Origin: Flavobacteriaceae bacterium
GTDB lineage: Bacteria; Bacteroidota; Bacteroidia; Flavobacteriales; Weeksellaceae
Reading direction: 5' to 3'
NCBI GenBank assembly: GCA_012522185.1
Contig: JAAYKY010000009.1
Location: forward strand, 62,001-126,000
Length of the DNA: 64,000 bases
Part shown: positions 1 through 8,854 of the stretch, piece by piece
How positions within the stretch are numbered: position 1 is the first letter of the stretch
How the letters are laid out: each line of letters opens with the position of its first letter
Notes under the pieces: model-generated
The model's input: only the letters and a program-made list of their open reading frames with translations
Told to the model about the DNA's origin: nothing
The model's database searches: none
Made by a program: the position numbers and the translations under genes

Positions 1-561
1 CAATCCAAAGACCATACTTTTCATTCGATCGATGAACTACCCGAAAACCCCACCGGATTGGTGTTGGGCACAAGCAAAAGAGTCAGAGGAGGAGGTGAGA
101 ACCTTTATTTTAAATACCGAATGCAAGCCGCTGTCGAACTCTTTCAGGCAGGCAAAATTCAGTTCATCATCGTGAGTGGAGATAATTCCATTAGAGAATA
201 CAACGAAACCCGTGACATGAAAAATTCACTCATCGAAATGGGAATTCCCGAAGATAAAATCGTAGAGGATTTTGCCGGTTTCAGCACACTCGACTCCGTA
301 CTTAGAGCCAAAGAAGTATTTGGACAAGACTCAATTACAATTATCTCACAGGAATTTCACAATCAACGCGCCATTTTTATCGGTAAAAATCACGATATTT
401 ACGCCCTGGGATTCAATGCAAGCGATGTGCCCAAAGGATATGGGAAATTTATAACCATTCGCGAATATTTTGCTCGGGTAAAAGCCATGCTCGACGTATA
501 TGTGTTGAATACAATGCCCAAGTTTTATAAAGATAAAGAACCATTTCCAAACGTAGAATGA
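1..561 (+). CDS. SanA/YdcF-like DUF218 protein, 5' end outside window
   Basis: The reading frame is open from the first base, so the start and the N-terminal membrane anchor usual in this family lie outside the window; 186 residues are visible. Typical DUF218 features are seen in order: GLVLGTSK, FIIVSGDNS, FSTLDSVLRAKEVFG and IISQEFHNQRAI. SanA-type proteins are inner-membrane proteins linked to envelope barrier function (vancomycin exclusion in enteric bacteria); the biochemical role is not settled. The stop at 559-561 lies one base before the uridine kinase start, so the two are probably co-transcribed. The family call is firm, the function is inferred. Confidence 0.85.
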   Translation, partial: QSKDHTFHSIDELPENPTGLVLGTSKRVRGGGENLYFKYRMQAAVELFQAGKIQFIIVSGDNSIREYNETRDMKNSLIEMGIPEDKIVEDFAGFSTLDSVLRAKEVFGQDSITIISQEFHNQRAIFIGKNHDIYALGFNASDVPKGYGKFITIREYFARVKAMLDVYVLNTMPKFYKDKEPFPNVE

Positions 562-562
562 T

Positions 563-1189
563 ATGCTGATAATCGGAATCGCAGGAGGGACAGGATCGGG
601 GAAAACAACCGTAGTCCGAAATATTTTGAAACATCTGAATACCGAAAATGTACTCGTCGTTTCACAAGATAATTATTACAAAGACCACAACGAACTTTCA
701 CTCGAAGAAAGACAAAAAATCAATTTCGACCATCCCCGTTCCATCGATTTCGAACTCCTCACCGAACATGTGATGAAACTCAAAAACGGCGAAATCATCC
801 AACAACCTGTTTATTCCTTCATAACACATAGTCGTACCGATGAAACTTTGGTGACACATCCCAAAAATGTAATCATCGTCGAAGGAATTCTCGTATTGAC
901 CAACCCCGAACTTCGGGAATTATTTGACGTGAAAATATTTGTGCATGCCGATTCCGACGAACGTCTAATCCGAAGAATCCAACGCGATATCACCGAAAGA
1001 GGACGAGATCTCGAAGAAGTTTTGAACCGATACCGAACCACACTCAAACCCATGCACGAACAATTCATAGAACCGTCAAAAATTCATGCTGACATCATTG
1101 TCCCCAACATGAAAAAGAAAAACGAAGCCGCTATACAGCTGCTCTCAACCTTGATCAAAGACAAATTAAGTACAACCGTGGAACCATGA
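563..1189 (+). CDS. udk: Uridine kinase
   Basis: Phosphorylates uridine and cytidine to UMP and CMP in pyrimidine salvage, in the cytoplasm. The 208-residue protein has the usual length. A P-loop GGTGSGKTT lies at residues 8-16, followed by DNYYKD (36-41), FDHPRSID (about 55-62) and the VIIVEGIL strand (about 103-110), all characteristic of the family. It follows the SanA-like gene by one base, and its stop overlaps the ATG of the FtsB-like gene by 4 bases (ATGA), so this is a tightly packed operon. Confidence 0.95.
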   Translation: MLIIGIAGGTGSGKTTVVRNILKHLNTENVLVVSQDNYYKDHNELSLEERQKINFDHPRSIDFELLTEHVMKLKNGEIIQQPVYSFITHSRTDETLVTHPKNVIIVEGILVLTNPELRELFDVKIFVHADSDERLIRRIQRDITERGRDLEEVLNRYRTTLKPMHEQFIEPSKIHADIIVPNMKKKNEAAIQLLSTLIKDKLSTTVEP

Positions 1190-1545
1190 ACCCTAAAACC
1201 GACAAAATAAAAAAAGAGAAGCCAAAAAAATGGTACCGGATTTTATTGAATAAATATTTAATTGTCACGGTATTGTTCATCGTATGGATGATTTTCTTTG
1301 ACCAAAACTCCTATTTCATTCACAAAGAACTCGATGAGGAAGTCAAAGCTCTGACCAAAGACAAAAGACTTTATGAGCAAAAACTGGAAAAAGAAACCAT
1401 TCAAATTCAGAGAATGAAAACCGATGCCTCCGAAATTGAAAGAGTAGCAAGAGAAAGACATTTCCTGAAAAAAGAAAACGAAGATGTATTCATCATCGAA
1501 AAACAAAAAGTAAAAAAGCCCGAAACAAATGAACCCGAAAACTGA
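1186..1545 (+). CDS. FtsB/DivIC-family septum formation initiator
   Basis: Small bitopic cell-division protein of 119 residues. It has a short basic cytoplasmic N-terminus, one membrane segment (about residues 22-40), and an extracytoplasmic coiled coil (about 48-90) rich in Lys and Glu, ending with RVARERHFLKKENEDVF, typical of FtsB/DivIC. Members link division proteins such as FtsL and FtsQ. It starts inside the udk stop (ATGA), and its last 17 bases overlap the start of the mutase gene. The udk-divIC-mutA order is familiar from Flavobacteriia. Confidence 0.88.
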   Translation: MNPKTDKIKKEKPKKWYRILLNKYLIVTVLFIVWMIFFDQNSYFIHKELDEEVKALTKDKRLYEQKLEKETIQIQRMKTDASEIERVARERHFLKKENEDVFIIEKQKVKKPETNEPEN

Positions 1546-2809
1546 GGAATTTAAACAATTGACACCACAGGAATGGAAACTCAAAGTCCAAGCAGAACTC
1601 GCTGGACTCGATTACAATGAAGTCCTGGTCTGGGATACAGCCGAAGGAATTCAAGTAAAACCCCTTTATACAAGCCAAGACCTTCCCGAAGAAATCTCAA
1701 CCATCCAATCCACAAAAGACTGGAAAATCATCGGAAACTTCCGAAACGATTCCCTTCAGGATTTCTCATACCTATACGGTTTCAAAGTAGAGGAAAATCA
1801 ATTCAATCAAGTTGCAAAACTTCCCGAATTCCTAGATTTGTTTTTTGAAATCAAAACTTCAACGGACTCAATCGGGAAATTGAATTTCTCCGAAATCAAA
1901 AACCTGAAATACTTAAGCCTCGACGTCTTGGGGAACTTCGCAGAAACCGGAAACTGGTTCCATTCGCAAGAAAAAGATTTAGCTTTAACCCAAAAAATCC
2001 TCAACGAAAATACATTTGAAAAAAACATCGAAATAAACGCTTCACTCTATCAGAATGCCGGTGCAAACCATCTGCAGCAAATTGCCATCGCAATTTCTCA
2101 TGCCGTAGAATACTTGGAGAAATTAGGACCGGAAGCTGCTTCAAAAATCTATTTCAAAGTGGCCGTAGGCGGAAACTATTTCTTCGAAATTGCCAAACTA
2201 CGCGCACTTCGTCAGCTATGGAATTTAATTTTAAACGAATACAATTCCCAAGCAGAAACCTTTATTTATGCTGAAACTTCGCTGCGCAATAAATCCCTGC
2301 TCGATGTTCATAACAATATCATCCGAAGTGGATTGGAAGCTTCCGCTGCCGTTCAGGGAAAAGCCGATGTAGTCCAAGTTTTTCCTTATGACGAAATCAG
2401 CGGCTCTACCGCATTCAGCGAAGAACTCGCTTCCAAACAGCAATTGCTTTTGCAGAAAGAATCCTATTTCGATAAATTCATGGATCCCGTTGCCGGAACT
2501 TATTTCGTGGAAAATCTAACCGAACTGATGAGCCGAAACGCCTTGGAGTTATTTAAAAATATAGAAGCCGAAGGCGGATTCCTCAAAGGATTATTCGACG
2601 GAAGAATTCAGAAAATGATTCAGAAAACTGCCGAAAAAGAACAGCAAGCCTTTGATGAAGGAAAACTGACTTTAATCGGTGTAAATAAATTCAGAAATCC
2701 TTCGGATAAAATCCATCCGACACCAAAAACTGAAAATCCGGTTCGAACTCAAATTAAACCGATATTCAGAAAAAGATTGGCCGAAAAAAACGAAAACGAT
2801 AACTCATGA
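1529..2809 (+). CDS. mutA: Methylmalonyl-CoA mutase small (beta) subunit
   Basis: Structural partner of the B12-dependent mutase that interconverts methylmalonyl-CoA and succinyl-CoA. The 426 residues form the TIM-barrel-like half: LTPQEWKLKVQAEL near the start, later AVGGNYFFEIAKLRALRQLW, SLLDVHNNIIRSG and FMDPVAGTYFVENLTE, all typical. The DxHxxG motif of the cobalamin domain is absent, as expected for a small or degenerate subunit. The catalytic large subunit, often encoded next door, is not in this window; a membrane permease follows instead with a 4-base ATGA overlap. Confidence 0.92.
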   Translation: MNPKTEEFKQLTPQEWKLKVQAELAGLDYNEVLVWDTAEGIQVKPLYTSQDLPEEISTIQSTKDWKIIGNFRNDSLQDFSYLYGFKVEENQFNQVAKLPEFLDLFFEIKTSTDSIGKLNFSEIKNLKYLSLDVLGNFAETGNWFHSQEKDLALTQKILNENTFEKNIEINASLYQNAGANHLQQIAIAISHAVEYLEKLGPEAASKIYFKVAVGGNYFFEIAKLRALRQLWNLILNEYNSQAETFIYAETSLRNKSLLDVHNNIIRSGLEASAAVQGKADVVQVFPYDEISGSTAFSEELASKQQLLLQKESYFDKFMDPVAGTYFVENLTELMSRNALELFKNIEAEGGFLKGLFDGRIQKMIQKTAEKEQQAFDEGKLTLIGVNKFRNPSDKIHPTPKTENPVRTQIKPIFRKRLAEKNENDNS

Positions 2810-3903
2810 CACCTAAACAGCTTTCCTATGGCATTCTGAGAGCGCTGGGAATAGCTGCTTTGATTGGCGTTGCCCTTTATTTTCTTTGGCAAATCCGATC
2901 GGTTTTTGCCTACCTCGCCATTGCATTTGTGCTGGCGATGATCGGACGACCGCTGATGAATCTGATGAACAATAAACTTCGGATCCCCAATGCGATTGGC
3001 GCTATCCTTACGCTATCGCTCTTCATTTTTTTGATTTTTGCCTTTGTTAGCTTGTTCATCTCACTCGTGCTCAACGAACCTTATCGACTGTTTGGAAATT
3101 TCGTGCACCTCGATCGCTTCGAAGAAGCCATTTCCAATCAGCTCAAACTACTCGGCGACTCACTCGGGTTCCTTAACATTCCTTTCCTCGAAAACCTATT
3201 GAACGACGCAGTCGAAAATGTAAATGTGAAAAGCCTTTCGGGAATGTTTGGCGACTCCATAACCACTGTGGGCGTGATCATGATCGATACTTTTTCAGTA
3301 ATGTTCATTACCTTTTTCTTCCTAAAAGATCGGGACTTAATCAACAAAATGATGGTGGCCATTGCCCCCAACGGCGAGGAAAAAAGATTTGAATCCGTAC
3401 TCGACAAAACCAAAGATTTATTGTCCCGCTATTTCATTGGACTGACCTTGCAGGTGCTGATTATGTTTACCTTTTATTTCATCATTTTACTTTCCTTTGG
3501 AATCAATTACGCAGCGGTGATTGCATTGCTTTGTGCTTTGCTCAATCCACTTCCTTACATCGGACCACTTTTGGGCGGCGTCATCATGGCGAGTTTATCG
3601 ATAAGTGATTTACACGGTTTGGGACTGGATTTCCGAGCAGAAATCATTCCAACGGTTTTATGGATTATGTTTTGGTACATCCTCACGCACGTTTGGGACA
3701 ATTTCATCAACCAACCGCTTATTTATTCGCGAAGCGTAAAGTCAAATCCTTTGGAAATATTTCTTGTTATTTTAATCGGAGGAATCCTTTTCGGAATCAT
3801 CGGAGTAGCCGTGGCCGTTCCGGCTTATACCGTTTTACGAGTCGTGCTGAAAGAATTCTTTTCCGAATATAAACTCGTGCAAAGTATCACCAAGAATTTG
3901 TAA
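2806..3903 (+). CDS. AI-2E family transporter (permease)
   Basis: Integral inner-membrane protein of 365 residues with about eight hydrophobic segments: two near the N-terminus (15-50), one at 58-85, then a polar stretch, and four to five from about 165 to the end. It fits the AI-2E/UPF0118 (TqsA/YdiK-like) family, whose members export autoinducer-2 or act as ion antiporters; the substrate here is unknown. Its start overlaps the mutA stop. The stop (3901-3903) directly abuts the end of the convergent MscS gene, with no room for a terminator. Confidence 0.88.
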   Translation: MTPKQLSYGILRALGIAALIGVALYFLWQIRSVFAYLAIAFVLAMIGRPLMNLMNNKLRIPNAIGAILTLSLFIFLIFAFVSLFISLVLNEPYRLFGNFVHLDRFEEAISNQLKLLGDSLGFLNIPFLENLLNDAVENVNVKSLSGMFGDSITTVGVIMIDTFSVMFITFFFLKDRDLINKMMVAIAPNGEEKRFESVLDKTKDLLSRYFIGLTLQVLIMFTFYFIILLSFGINYAAVIALLCALLNPLPYIGPLLGGVIMASLSISDLHGLGLDFRAEIIPTVLWIMFWYILTHVWDNFINQPLIYSRSVKSNPLEIFLVILIGGILFGIIGVAVAVPAYTVLRVVLKEFFSEYKLVQSITKNL

Positions 3904-5208
3904 TTAATTCGGAAGAACTTTAGGGTTCAAAGCTTTGCCAATGCTTCGCATATCATCCGAAGCAGGCGCTTCAAAGGTTTCCAGATTGAAAAATTTAATC
4001 GCCGCCAATAAATGGTCGAAAATATCCGACATAATTCCTTCGTAAACGACCCAACGAACATCGGCCGTAAACATATAAAGTTCGATAGGAAGACCGTGTT
4101 CAGTCGGTGATAACTGACGAACCATAATCGTCATATCCTTGTGGATGCCCGGATGGATTTTCACGTATTGATTGATGTATTCACGGAAAAGCCCGATGTT
4201 CGTCATATTTCTTCCGTTCACCGGCATCGTACGATCCGGGAAATGTTCGGCATTGTACTGATCGATTTCTTCTTGTCTTTGGTCGATATAATTCTGAAGA
4301 AGTTTGATTTTTTTCAATTCCTTCAATTCCTCCGGACTTACATAATGAATCGAAGAAATCTTAATATTGAGTGCACGTTTGATCCGTCTTCCACCCGAAT
4401 TCTGCATTCCGCGCCAGTTTTTAAAAGAATCGGTAATCAGATAATAAGTCGGAACCGTGGTAATGGTTTTGTCCCAATTCTGAACTTTTACCGTATTTAA
4501 ATTGATTTCAATCACATCCCCATCGGCACCGTATTTCGGCATTTCAATCCAGTCGCCCACACGCACCATATCGTTGGTCGAAACCTGAATGCTCGCTACA
4601 AATCCCAAAATCGTATCCTTGAAAACCAACATCAAAACCGCAGAAGCAGCGCCCATCGCCGTCAGAAATGCCCAAGGCGATTGCCCCGTAAACGTGGTGA
4701 AAATTAAAATTCCAGCAATGAAAAACAGAAAAATATTGGCGACTTGTAAATAACTGTCAAGTGGTTTGCCACGGAAACTTTCTTTATCGCCCAAATAATC
4801 CCGAATCGATTTCATTACCGAAATAACCAGAATCGTCCAGTTGATAATCAGTAAAATCTCCACAAACTTTTCGGTAAAAACCACACCACCCGGAAATCCC
4901 GAAAATAAAACAGGAATCAAGGAAGCGAAAATATACAGCGGAATCAATCGCGCAAGGTTCGCAAAAACTTTATTCTTTAAAAGATAATCATCAAATTTCG
5001 TCTTGGAACGCTTGGTAAATTCTGTTGTAAACTTGATCAAAACGCGACGAGCCACGAAATGAATCAGCCACAATAAAATAAGGGAAGCGATGAGTAGCGA
5101 AACAAAGGTAAATAAATGTGTCAACGTTGCTTCGAAACCAAGTGTTGAATATTTTTGAAAAGTCCAGTTGTAAATAAAATGTGTTGAATTATCAATTTGA
5201 AAACTCAT
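3904..5208 (-). CDS. MscS-family mechanosensitive channel
   Basis: 434 residues from the chosen ATG at 5208; an in-frame ATG at 5289 would add 27 residues without a membrane segment, so the inner start is preferred. Several membrane helices fill the first 190 residues. They are followed by the pore-lining and beta-domain signature (TGQSPWAFLTAMGAASAVLMLVF region, then STNDMVRVGDWIEMP and GDVIEINLNTVKVQNWDKT). Family members release solutes on hypo-osmotic shock. The long C-terminal soluble domain resembles YbdG/YnaI-type channels. The gene converges on the AI-2E transporter with zero spacing. Confidence 0.9.
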   Translation of the reverse strand: MSFQIDNSTHFIYNWTFQKYSTLGFEATLTHLFTFVSLLIASLILLWLIHFVARRVLIKFTTEFTKRSKTKFDDYLLKNKVFANLARLIPLYIFASLIPVLFSGFPGGVVFTEKFVEILLIINWTILVISVMKSIRDYLGDKESFRGKPLDSYLQVANIFLFFIAGILIFTTFTGQSPWAFLTAMGAASAVLMLVFKDTILGFVASIQVSTNDMVRVGDWIEMPKYGADGDVIEINLNTVKVQNWDKTITTVPTYYLITDSFKNWRGMQNSGGRRIKRALNIKISSIHYVSPEELKELKKIKLLQNYIDQRQEEIDQYNAEHFPDRTMPVNGRNMTNIGLFREYINQYVKIHPGIHKDMTIMVRQLSPTEHGLPIELYMFTADVRWVVYEGIMSDIFDHLLAAIKFFNLETFEAPASDDMRSIGKALNPKVLPN

Positions 5209-5342
5209 AGAAATTTTTTGATTTTTTGCCCGGAATGGGCTTGAATGATTTGCAAAGTTATGAATTTTAAAAAGGATGCTAAAATCCACCGGATTAATTT
5301 AAGGTAAAACCCAACTCATTTTCCGGCTAATGAATTTAGTTT

Positions 5343-5350
5343 TAACTTTG
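5343..5350 (+). promoter_or_regulatory. -7 promoter element (TAACTTTG)
   Basis: Matches the Flavobacteriia -7 consensus TAnnTTTG and ends 7 bases before the methyltransferase ATG, so the message would be nearly leaderless. No clear -33 TTTG is seen. Confidence 0.4.
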
Positions 5351-5357
5351 AACTTTT

Positions 5358-6527
5358 ATGAATCCAAATCTCTTAGAACCCGAAGTTCAAAACTATATTC
5401 GTGCGCAAGAAAACCAAGATGTACGCAGTATTTCTTTGAAAAAATCTCCTTTTGAAAACCTGAGTTCTTCGGAACTTGCCCAGCAAATCAAAGGTTTGCA
5501 AATTGCACGCAATAAATTTCCTTTTTTCTACCAAACGGGAGGAATTTATTATCCGCCTTCCCTCAACCTCGAACAGGCTTCTTCCTGGATTACTGCCCAA
5601 TACAAATCAGAAATTATCAACGGAAAAACTTTGATTGATTTAACCGCCGGAATGGGAATCGATGCATTTGGATTTGCCCAAAAATTTGAAAAAGTCACCG
5701 CTTTGGAACGGAATTCAGAATTGGTGGAAATTTCAAAACATAATTATAAAGCGCTAAATCAAAATAACTTAGAATACATAAATTCCGATTTTGAAATCTT
5801 TTGGAAAGAAAATCCGAAAGAAAAATGGGATGTTATTTACCTCGATCCTTCGCGACGAATTGATTCCCAAAGAAAATTCGTTTTGGAAGATTTAGAACCC
5901 AATATTCTCGAATGGATGGATGAATTTCTAAGTCGTTCCAAAACAGTAATGATCAAGCTTTCTCCATTGCTGGATTTGAAATCAACGGTGGAGAAAATTC
6001 CTCAAATTCAGGAAATTTACATTGTTGCAGTTAAAAACGAAGTCAAGGAATTATTGCTGATTTGCAAAAAAGAAATCCAAACCAATCCCAAAATAATCGC
6101 TACAAACCTGGAATCCGATCATCTGCTTTTTGAATTTCATTTAAAGGAAGAAGCAGCCGCTGTTTCCGAGTTTTCATCACCCGAAAAATTCATTTACGAA
6201 CCCAATTCTGCCGTTTTGAAATCGGGCGCTTTTAAATTATTGGGAGAGAAATTAAATTTAAAAAAACTGCATATTCATTCGCATTTATATACTTCGGAGG
6301 AATTATTGAAGTCCTTTCCGGGTAAGGTTTTCGAAGTTTTGGGAGAAATAAAAAATCCGAAAAAAGAAATTGAAAAATCAGCTTTTCACGTCATTTCAAA
6401 GAATTATCCACTCAGTGTGGAATTAATCCGAAAGAAATATAAAATAAAAGAATCGGAAGAACAAACTTTGATTTTCACGCAGAGTATTTCGGGAAAACAT
6501 ATTCTGCTTTGTAGAAGATTGTTGTAA
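5358..6527 (+). CDS. Class I SAM-dependent methyltransferase with THUMP-like C-terminus
   Basis: 389-residue protein of a Bacteroidota-wide family (PG_1098-like). Motif I, LIDLTAGMGIDAFGFA, lies at residues 92-107, the acidic loop ALERN at about 115-119, and motif IV, YLDPSRR, at 161-167. The DPSRR form, together with a C-terminal ferredoxin/THUMP-like region (about 250-389), suggests an RNA or base methyltransferase, but the substrate is unknown. It is transcribed alone, divergent from the MscS gene; a TAACTTTG element lies just upstream of the ATG. Confidence 0.85.
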   Translation: MNPNLLEPEVQNYIRAQENQDVRSISLKKSPFENLSSSELAQQIKGLQIARNKFPFFYQTGGIYYPPSLNLEQASSWITAQYKSEIINGKTLIDLTAGMGIDAFGFAQKFEKVTALERNSELVEISKHNYKALNQNNLEYINSDFEIFWKENPKEKWDVIYLDPSRRIDSQRKFVLEDLEPNILEWMDEFLSRSKTVMIKLSPLLDLKSTVEKIPQIQEIYIVAVKNEVKELLLICKKEIQTNPKIIATNLESDHLLFEFHLKEEAAAVSEFSSPEKFIYEPNSAVLKSGAFKLLGEKLNLKKLHIHSHLYTSEELLKSFPGKVFEVLGEIKNPKKEIEKSAFHVISKNYPLSVELIRKKYKIKESEEQTLIFTQSISGKHILLCRRLL

Positions 6528-6540
6528 CCTGTTCAAGAAA

Positions 6541-6604
6541 CGTTCCTACAGAACGAATCGGAACACCTTATTTTTTCTACCTACGAATTGTTCCTACGGA
6601 ACAA
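6541..6604. repeat. Two palindromic GTTCC-TAC-GGAAC repeats
   Basis: CGTTCCTACAGAACG (6541-6555) and TTGTTCCTACGGAACAA (6588-6604) are short palindromes of the same type, separated by a T-rich stretch containing TTTTTTCTACCTACG. They look like an interspersed flavobacterial repeat and may form hairpins at the end of the methyltransferase transcript. Confidence 0.6.
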
Positions 6605-6631
6605 GTATTTTGAAGCATCCTGACTTTACCT

Positions 6632-6701
6632 CGTAAATCGTATATCGTCCCTCGTATATCGTAAATCGAACTTCGTCTCACGAATTTCGAACTTCGACTT
6701 T
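6632..6701. repeat. Array of ten 7-bp units, each starting with CG
   Basis: Ten consecutive heptamers begin with CG at exact 7-base steps from 6632 to 6695: CGTAAAT, CGTATAT, CGTCCCT, CGTATAT, CGTAAAT, CGAACTT, CGTCTCA, CGAATTT, CGAACTT, CGACTTT. The last units match the heptamers flanking the S23-type gene near 37.6-38.0 kb and the gldF-gldG gap. No gene is associated with the array here. It precedes the promoter of the secreted protein gene. Confidence 0.85.
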
Positions 6702-6712
6702 ATTCATAATAC

Positions 6713-6744
6713 TTTGTACAGTTTCACTTAAAATAATACCTTTG
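6713..6744 (+). promoter_or_regulatory. Promoter TTTG-N20-TACCTTTG
   Basis: TTTG at 6713-6716 and TACCTTTG at 6737-6744, spaced by 20 bases, match the Bacteroidota housekeeping promoter. The ATG follows 25 bases later. Confidence 0.65.
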
Positions 6745-6769
6745 GAAAGCAAAAGAGAATTCATCGTCA

Positions 6770-7705
6770 ATGATTAAATATTTAGCTTCTGCTTTATTGG
6801 TTTTGAGCGCCCTGAACCTGTCGGCGCAAATGAAAATTGATACTTTGGACATTGAAAATTACCAAATCAAAACCTTGAAGATTTCCGAAAAACTGGACGA
6901 AATTTCATCACTCGAATTTCACGACGGATTTTATTGGGGACAAAACGACAGCGGAGGAGAAGCGGAATTGTACAAAATCAGTCCTGAAACGGGAAAAATT
7001 CTTCAGACCGTGAAAATCACCAATGCCGAAAACCGCGACTGGGAAGAACTTGCATTTAGCGAAGACTATGTTTTCATTGGGGAATTTGGAAATAATTTAG
7101 GCAACCGAAAAGACCTTTCCATTTTTTATTTTCCGATTTCGAAATTGAATTCCAAAGAAGAAATCATTTCAGTGGAAGTTGAGAAAATCGAATTCTCCTA
7201 TCCCGAACAGAAAAACTTCAATCCGGGAAACCGAAAAACCAATTTCGATTGCGAAGCTTTCTTTTTTTATAACGAAAAACTCCACCTTTTTACGAAAGAA
7301 TGGACCAATTTGTCCACAACTCATTATACGCTGGAAGTCAAGCCCGGAAAGCAACAAGCCAAAAAATTGGAAACTTTTAAAACCAATTATATGGTCACCG
7401 GAGCTACAGTCGATGATAGCCCGATTTCCAATACCCACGGATTTTACCTGATCGGATATACGCCCGACGGTTTCGGATTTATCTCCGGATTTTCTTTGCC
7501 AAAACGCGGTTCTGATCTCTTATTCGATGAGAAATTAAGCAAATTTAGTTTGCCACTTGGACTGACAACCGAGGTAGGACAAATTGAAGGCATCGTCATA
7601 AAGCCCGAAATTCCAGCAGTGATTTGTTATAGCAACGAGGATTTTAAATTCCGGACTGCCCATGTGGAACAAAGTGTTCAATGTATTCATTCCTTAGCCG
7701 AATAA
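6770..7705 (+). CDS. Secreted beta-propeller-like protein of unknown function
   Basis: 311 residues with an N-terminal signal peptide (hydrophobic 4-18, cleavage near LSAQ). The mature part has repeated strand-rich segments such as ISSLEFHDGFYWGQNDSGG, RDWEELAFSEDYVFIGEFGNN and IEGIVIKPEIPAV, with acidic NDSGGEAELY and DWEELA motifs resembling SdiA-regulated or phytase-like propellers. No catalytic residues can be assigned. The last codon abuts the ATG of the polyprenyl synthase gene, so the two are co-transcribed from the promoter at 6713-6744; a functional link is not evident. Confidence 0.75.
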   Translation: MIKYLASALLVLSALNLSAQMKIDTLDIENYQIKTLKISEKLDEISSLEFHDGFYWGQNDSGGEAELYKISPETGKILQTVKITNAENRDWEELAFSEDYVFIGEFGNNLGNRKDLSIFYFPISKLNSKEEIISVEVEKIEFSYPEQKNFNPGNRKTNFDCEAFFFYNEKLHLFTKEWTNLSTTHYTLEVKPGKQQAKKLETFKTNYMVTGATVDDSPISNTHGFYLIGYTPDGFGFISGFSLPKRGSDLLFDEKLSKFSLPLGLTTEVGQIEGIVIKPEIPAVICYSNEDFKFRTAHVEQSVQCIHSLAE

Positions 7706-8683
7706 ATGAAGAAATCGATTGAAAAAATAAAAGCACCGATTGCCGAAGAGATGAAACTTTTTGAAACAAAGTTTTATCAGTCGATGAAAAGTAACGTTCC
7801 TTTGCTGGACAGGATTACGCATTATATCGTACGCCGAAAAGGAAAGCAAATGCGTCCGATGTTTGTGTTTTTGACAGCCAAATTAACCGGCGAATTTCAG
7901 GAAAGAAGTTACCGGGCAGCGGCTTTGATTGAATTGATTCATACCGCCACTTTGGTACACGATGACGTAGTGGACGATTCCGATATGCGTCGTGGGTTTT
8001 TCTCGTTGAATGCTCTTTGGAAAAATAAAATTGCGGTTTTGGTTGGCGATTATCTTTTGTCCAAAACCTTAATTCTTTCCACTGAAAACGAAGATTTTGA
8101 TTTGCTGAAAGTCGTTTCGGTAGCGATCAAAGAAATGTCGGAAGGAGAATTATTACAAATCGAAAAAGCAAGAAAATTAGATATAACCGAAGAAGTTTAT
8201 TTCGAAATAATTCGTCAGAAAACCGCGACTTTGATTGCGGCTTGTTGTGAAGCCGGCGCTCGTTCGGTAGGTGCTTCGGAAGAGGTTTGCAAAAAGATGA
8301 ACCGTTTCGGAAACCTTGTGGGAATTGCCTTTCAGATAAAAGACGATTTATTTGATTATACAAGTTCGGATTTAATTGGAAAACCGGTCGGAATCGACAT
8401 CAAAGAACAAAAAATGACCTTGCCTTTGATTTATGTTTTGAATAAAGTTTCCAAAAAAGACCACGATTGGCTGATCAATTCTGTGAAGCGACACAACAAT
8501 AATAAGAAAAGAGTACGCGAAGTAATTCAGTTTGTGAAAGACAACGGAGGTATCGAATACACCCAAGAAACCATGCGAAAATACAGCGCCGAAGCTCTCG
8601 CCATTTTGGATGAATTTCCGGATAGCGAATACAAAGAATCTCTTCGAACGATGGTCAATTATGTAATGGAACGGGAAAAATAA
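7706..8683 (+). CDS. Polyprenyl diphosphate synthase (long-chain)
   Basis: Elongates farnesyl diphosphate with isopentenyl diphosphate to the side chain of menaquinone (IspB-like). The 325-residue length is normal. The first Asp-rich motif LVHDDVVDDSD lies at residues 83-93, the second FQIKDDLFD near 210-218. GKQMRPMFVF near 46-55 binds diphosphate. Product chain length cannot be read off with confidence. It is the second gene of a two-gene unit and converges on the small membrane protein gene, with no gap between stops. Confidence 0.92.
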   Translation: MKKSIEKIKAPIAEEMKLFETKFYQSMKSNVPLLDRITHYIVRRKGKQMRPMFVFLTAKLTGEFQERSYRAAALIELIHTATLVHDDVVDDSDMRRGFFSLNALWKNKIAVLVGDYLLSKTLILSTENEDFDLLKVVSVAIKEMSEGELLQIEKARKLDITEEVYFEIIRQKTATLIAACCEAGARSVGASEEVCKKMNRFGNLVGIAFQIKDDLFDYTSSDLIGKPVGIDIKEQKMTLPLIYVLNKVSKKDHDWLINSVKRHNNNKKRVREVIQFVKDNGGIEYTQETMRKYSAEALAILDEFPDSEYKESLRTMVNYVMEREK

Positions 8684-8839
8684 TCAAAATTTACCGGATT
8701 CATCCTCCATTTTTTCTCTTTCCATTTGTTCCGCCTCCTCATTGAAACGGGGTTCGCGCTTTCTCCTTAGAAACAAAAAGAATGCGATTAAAACCAAAAC
8801 AGTTGCCACGACTGAGATAATTATCAAAAACATTTCCAT
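8684..8839 (-). CDS. Small single-span membrane protein, 51 aa
   Basis: A short ORF starting at ATG 8837-8839 and ending with TGA 8684-8686. The protein begins MEMFLIIISVVATVLVL, giving one membrane helix at residues 4-24, followed by a basic stretch FLRRKREPRF and an acidic, helical tail EEAEQMEREKMEDE. The positive-inside rule predicts a cytoplasmic C-terminus. No family is recognised. It is supported by clean codon use and its position directly after the convergent synthase gene. Confidence 0.65.
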   Translation of the reverse strand: MEMFLIIISVVATVLVLIAFFLFLRRKREPRFNEEAEQMEREKMEDESGKF

Positions 8840-8854
8840 AACAATTGATTTAAA

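Noticed and set aside
3904-5289. Longer start of the MscS channel at 5289
   Set aside because: The added 27 residues lack a membrane segment; ATG 5208 gives a normal N-terminus.
6632-6701. CRISPR array
   Set aside because: Units are 7 bases with no spacers; no cas genes are near.
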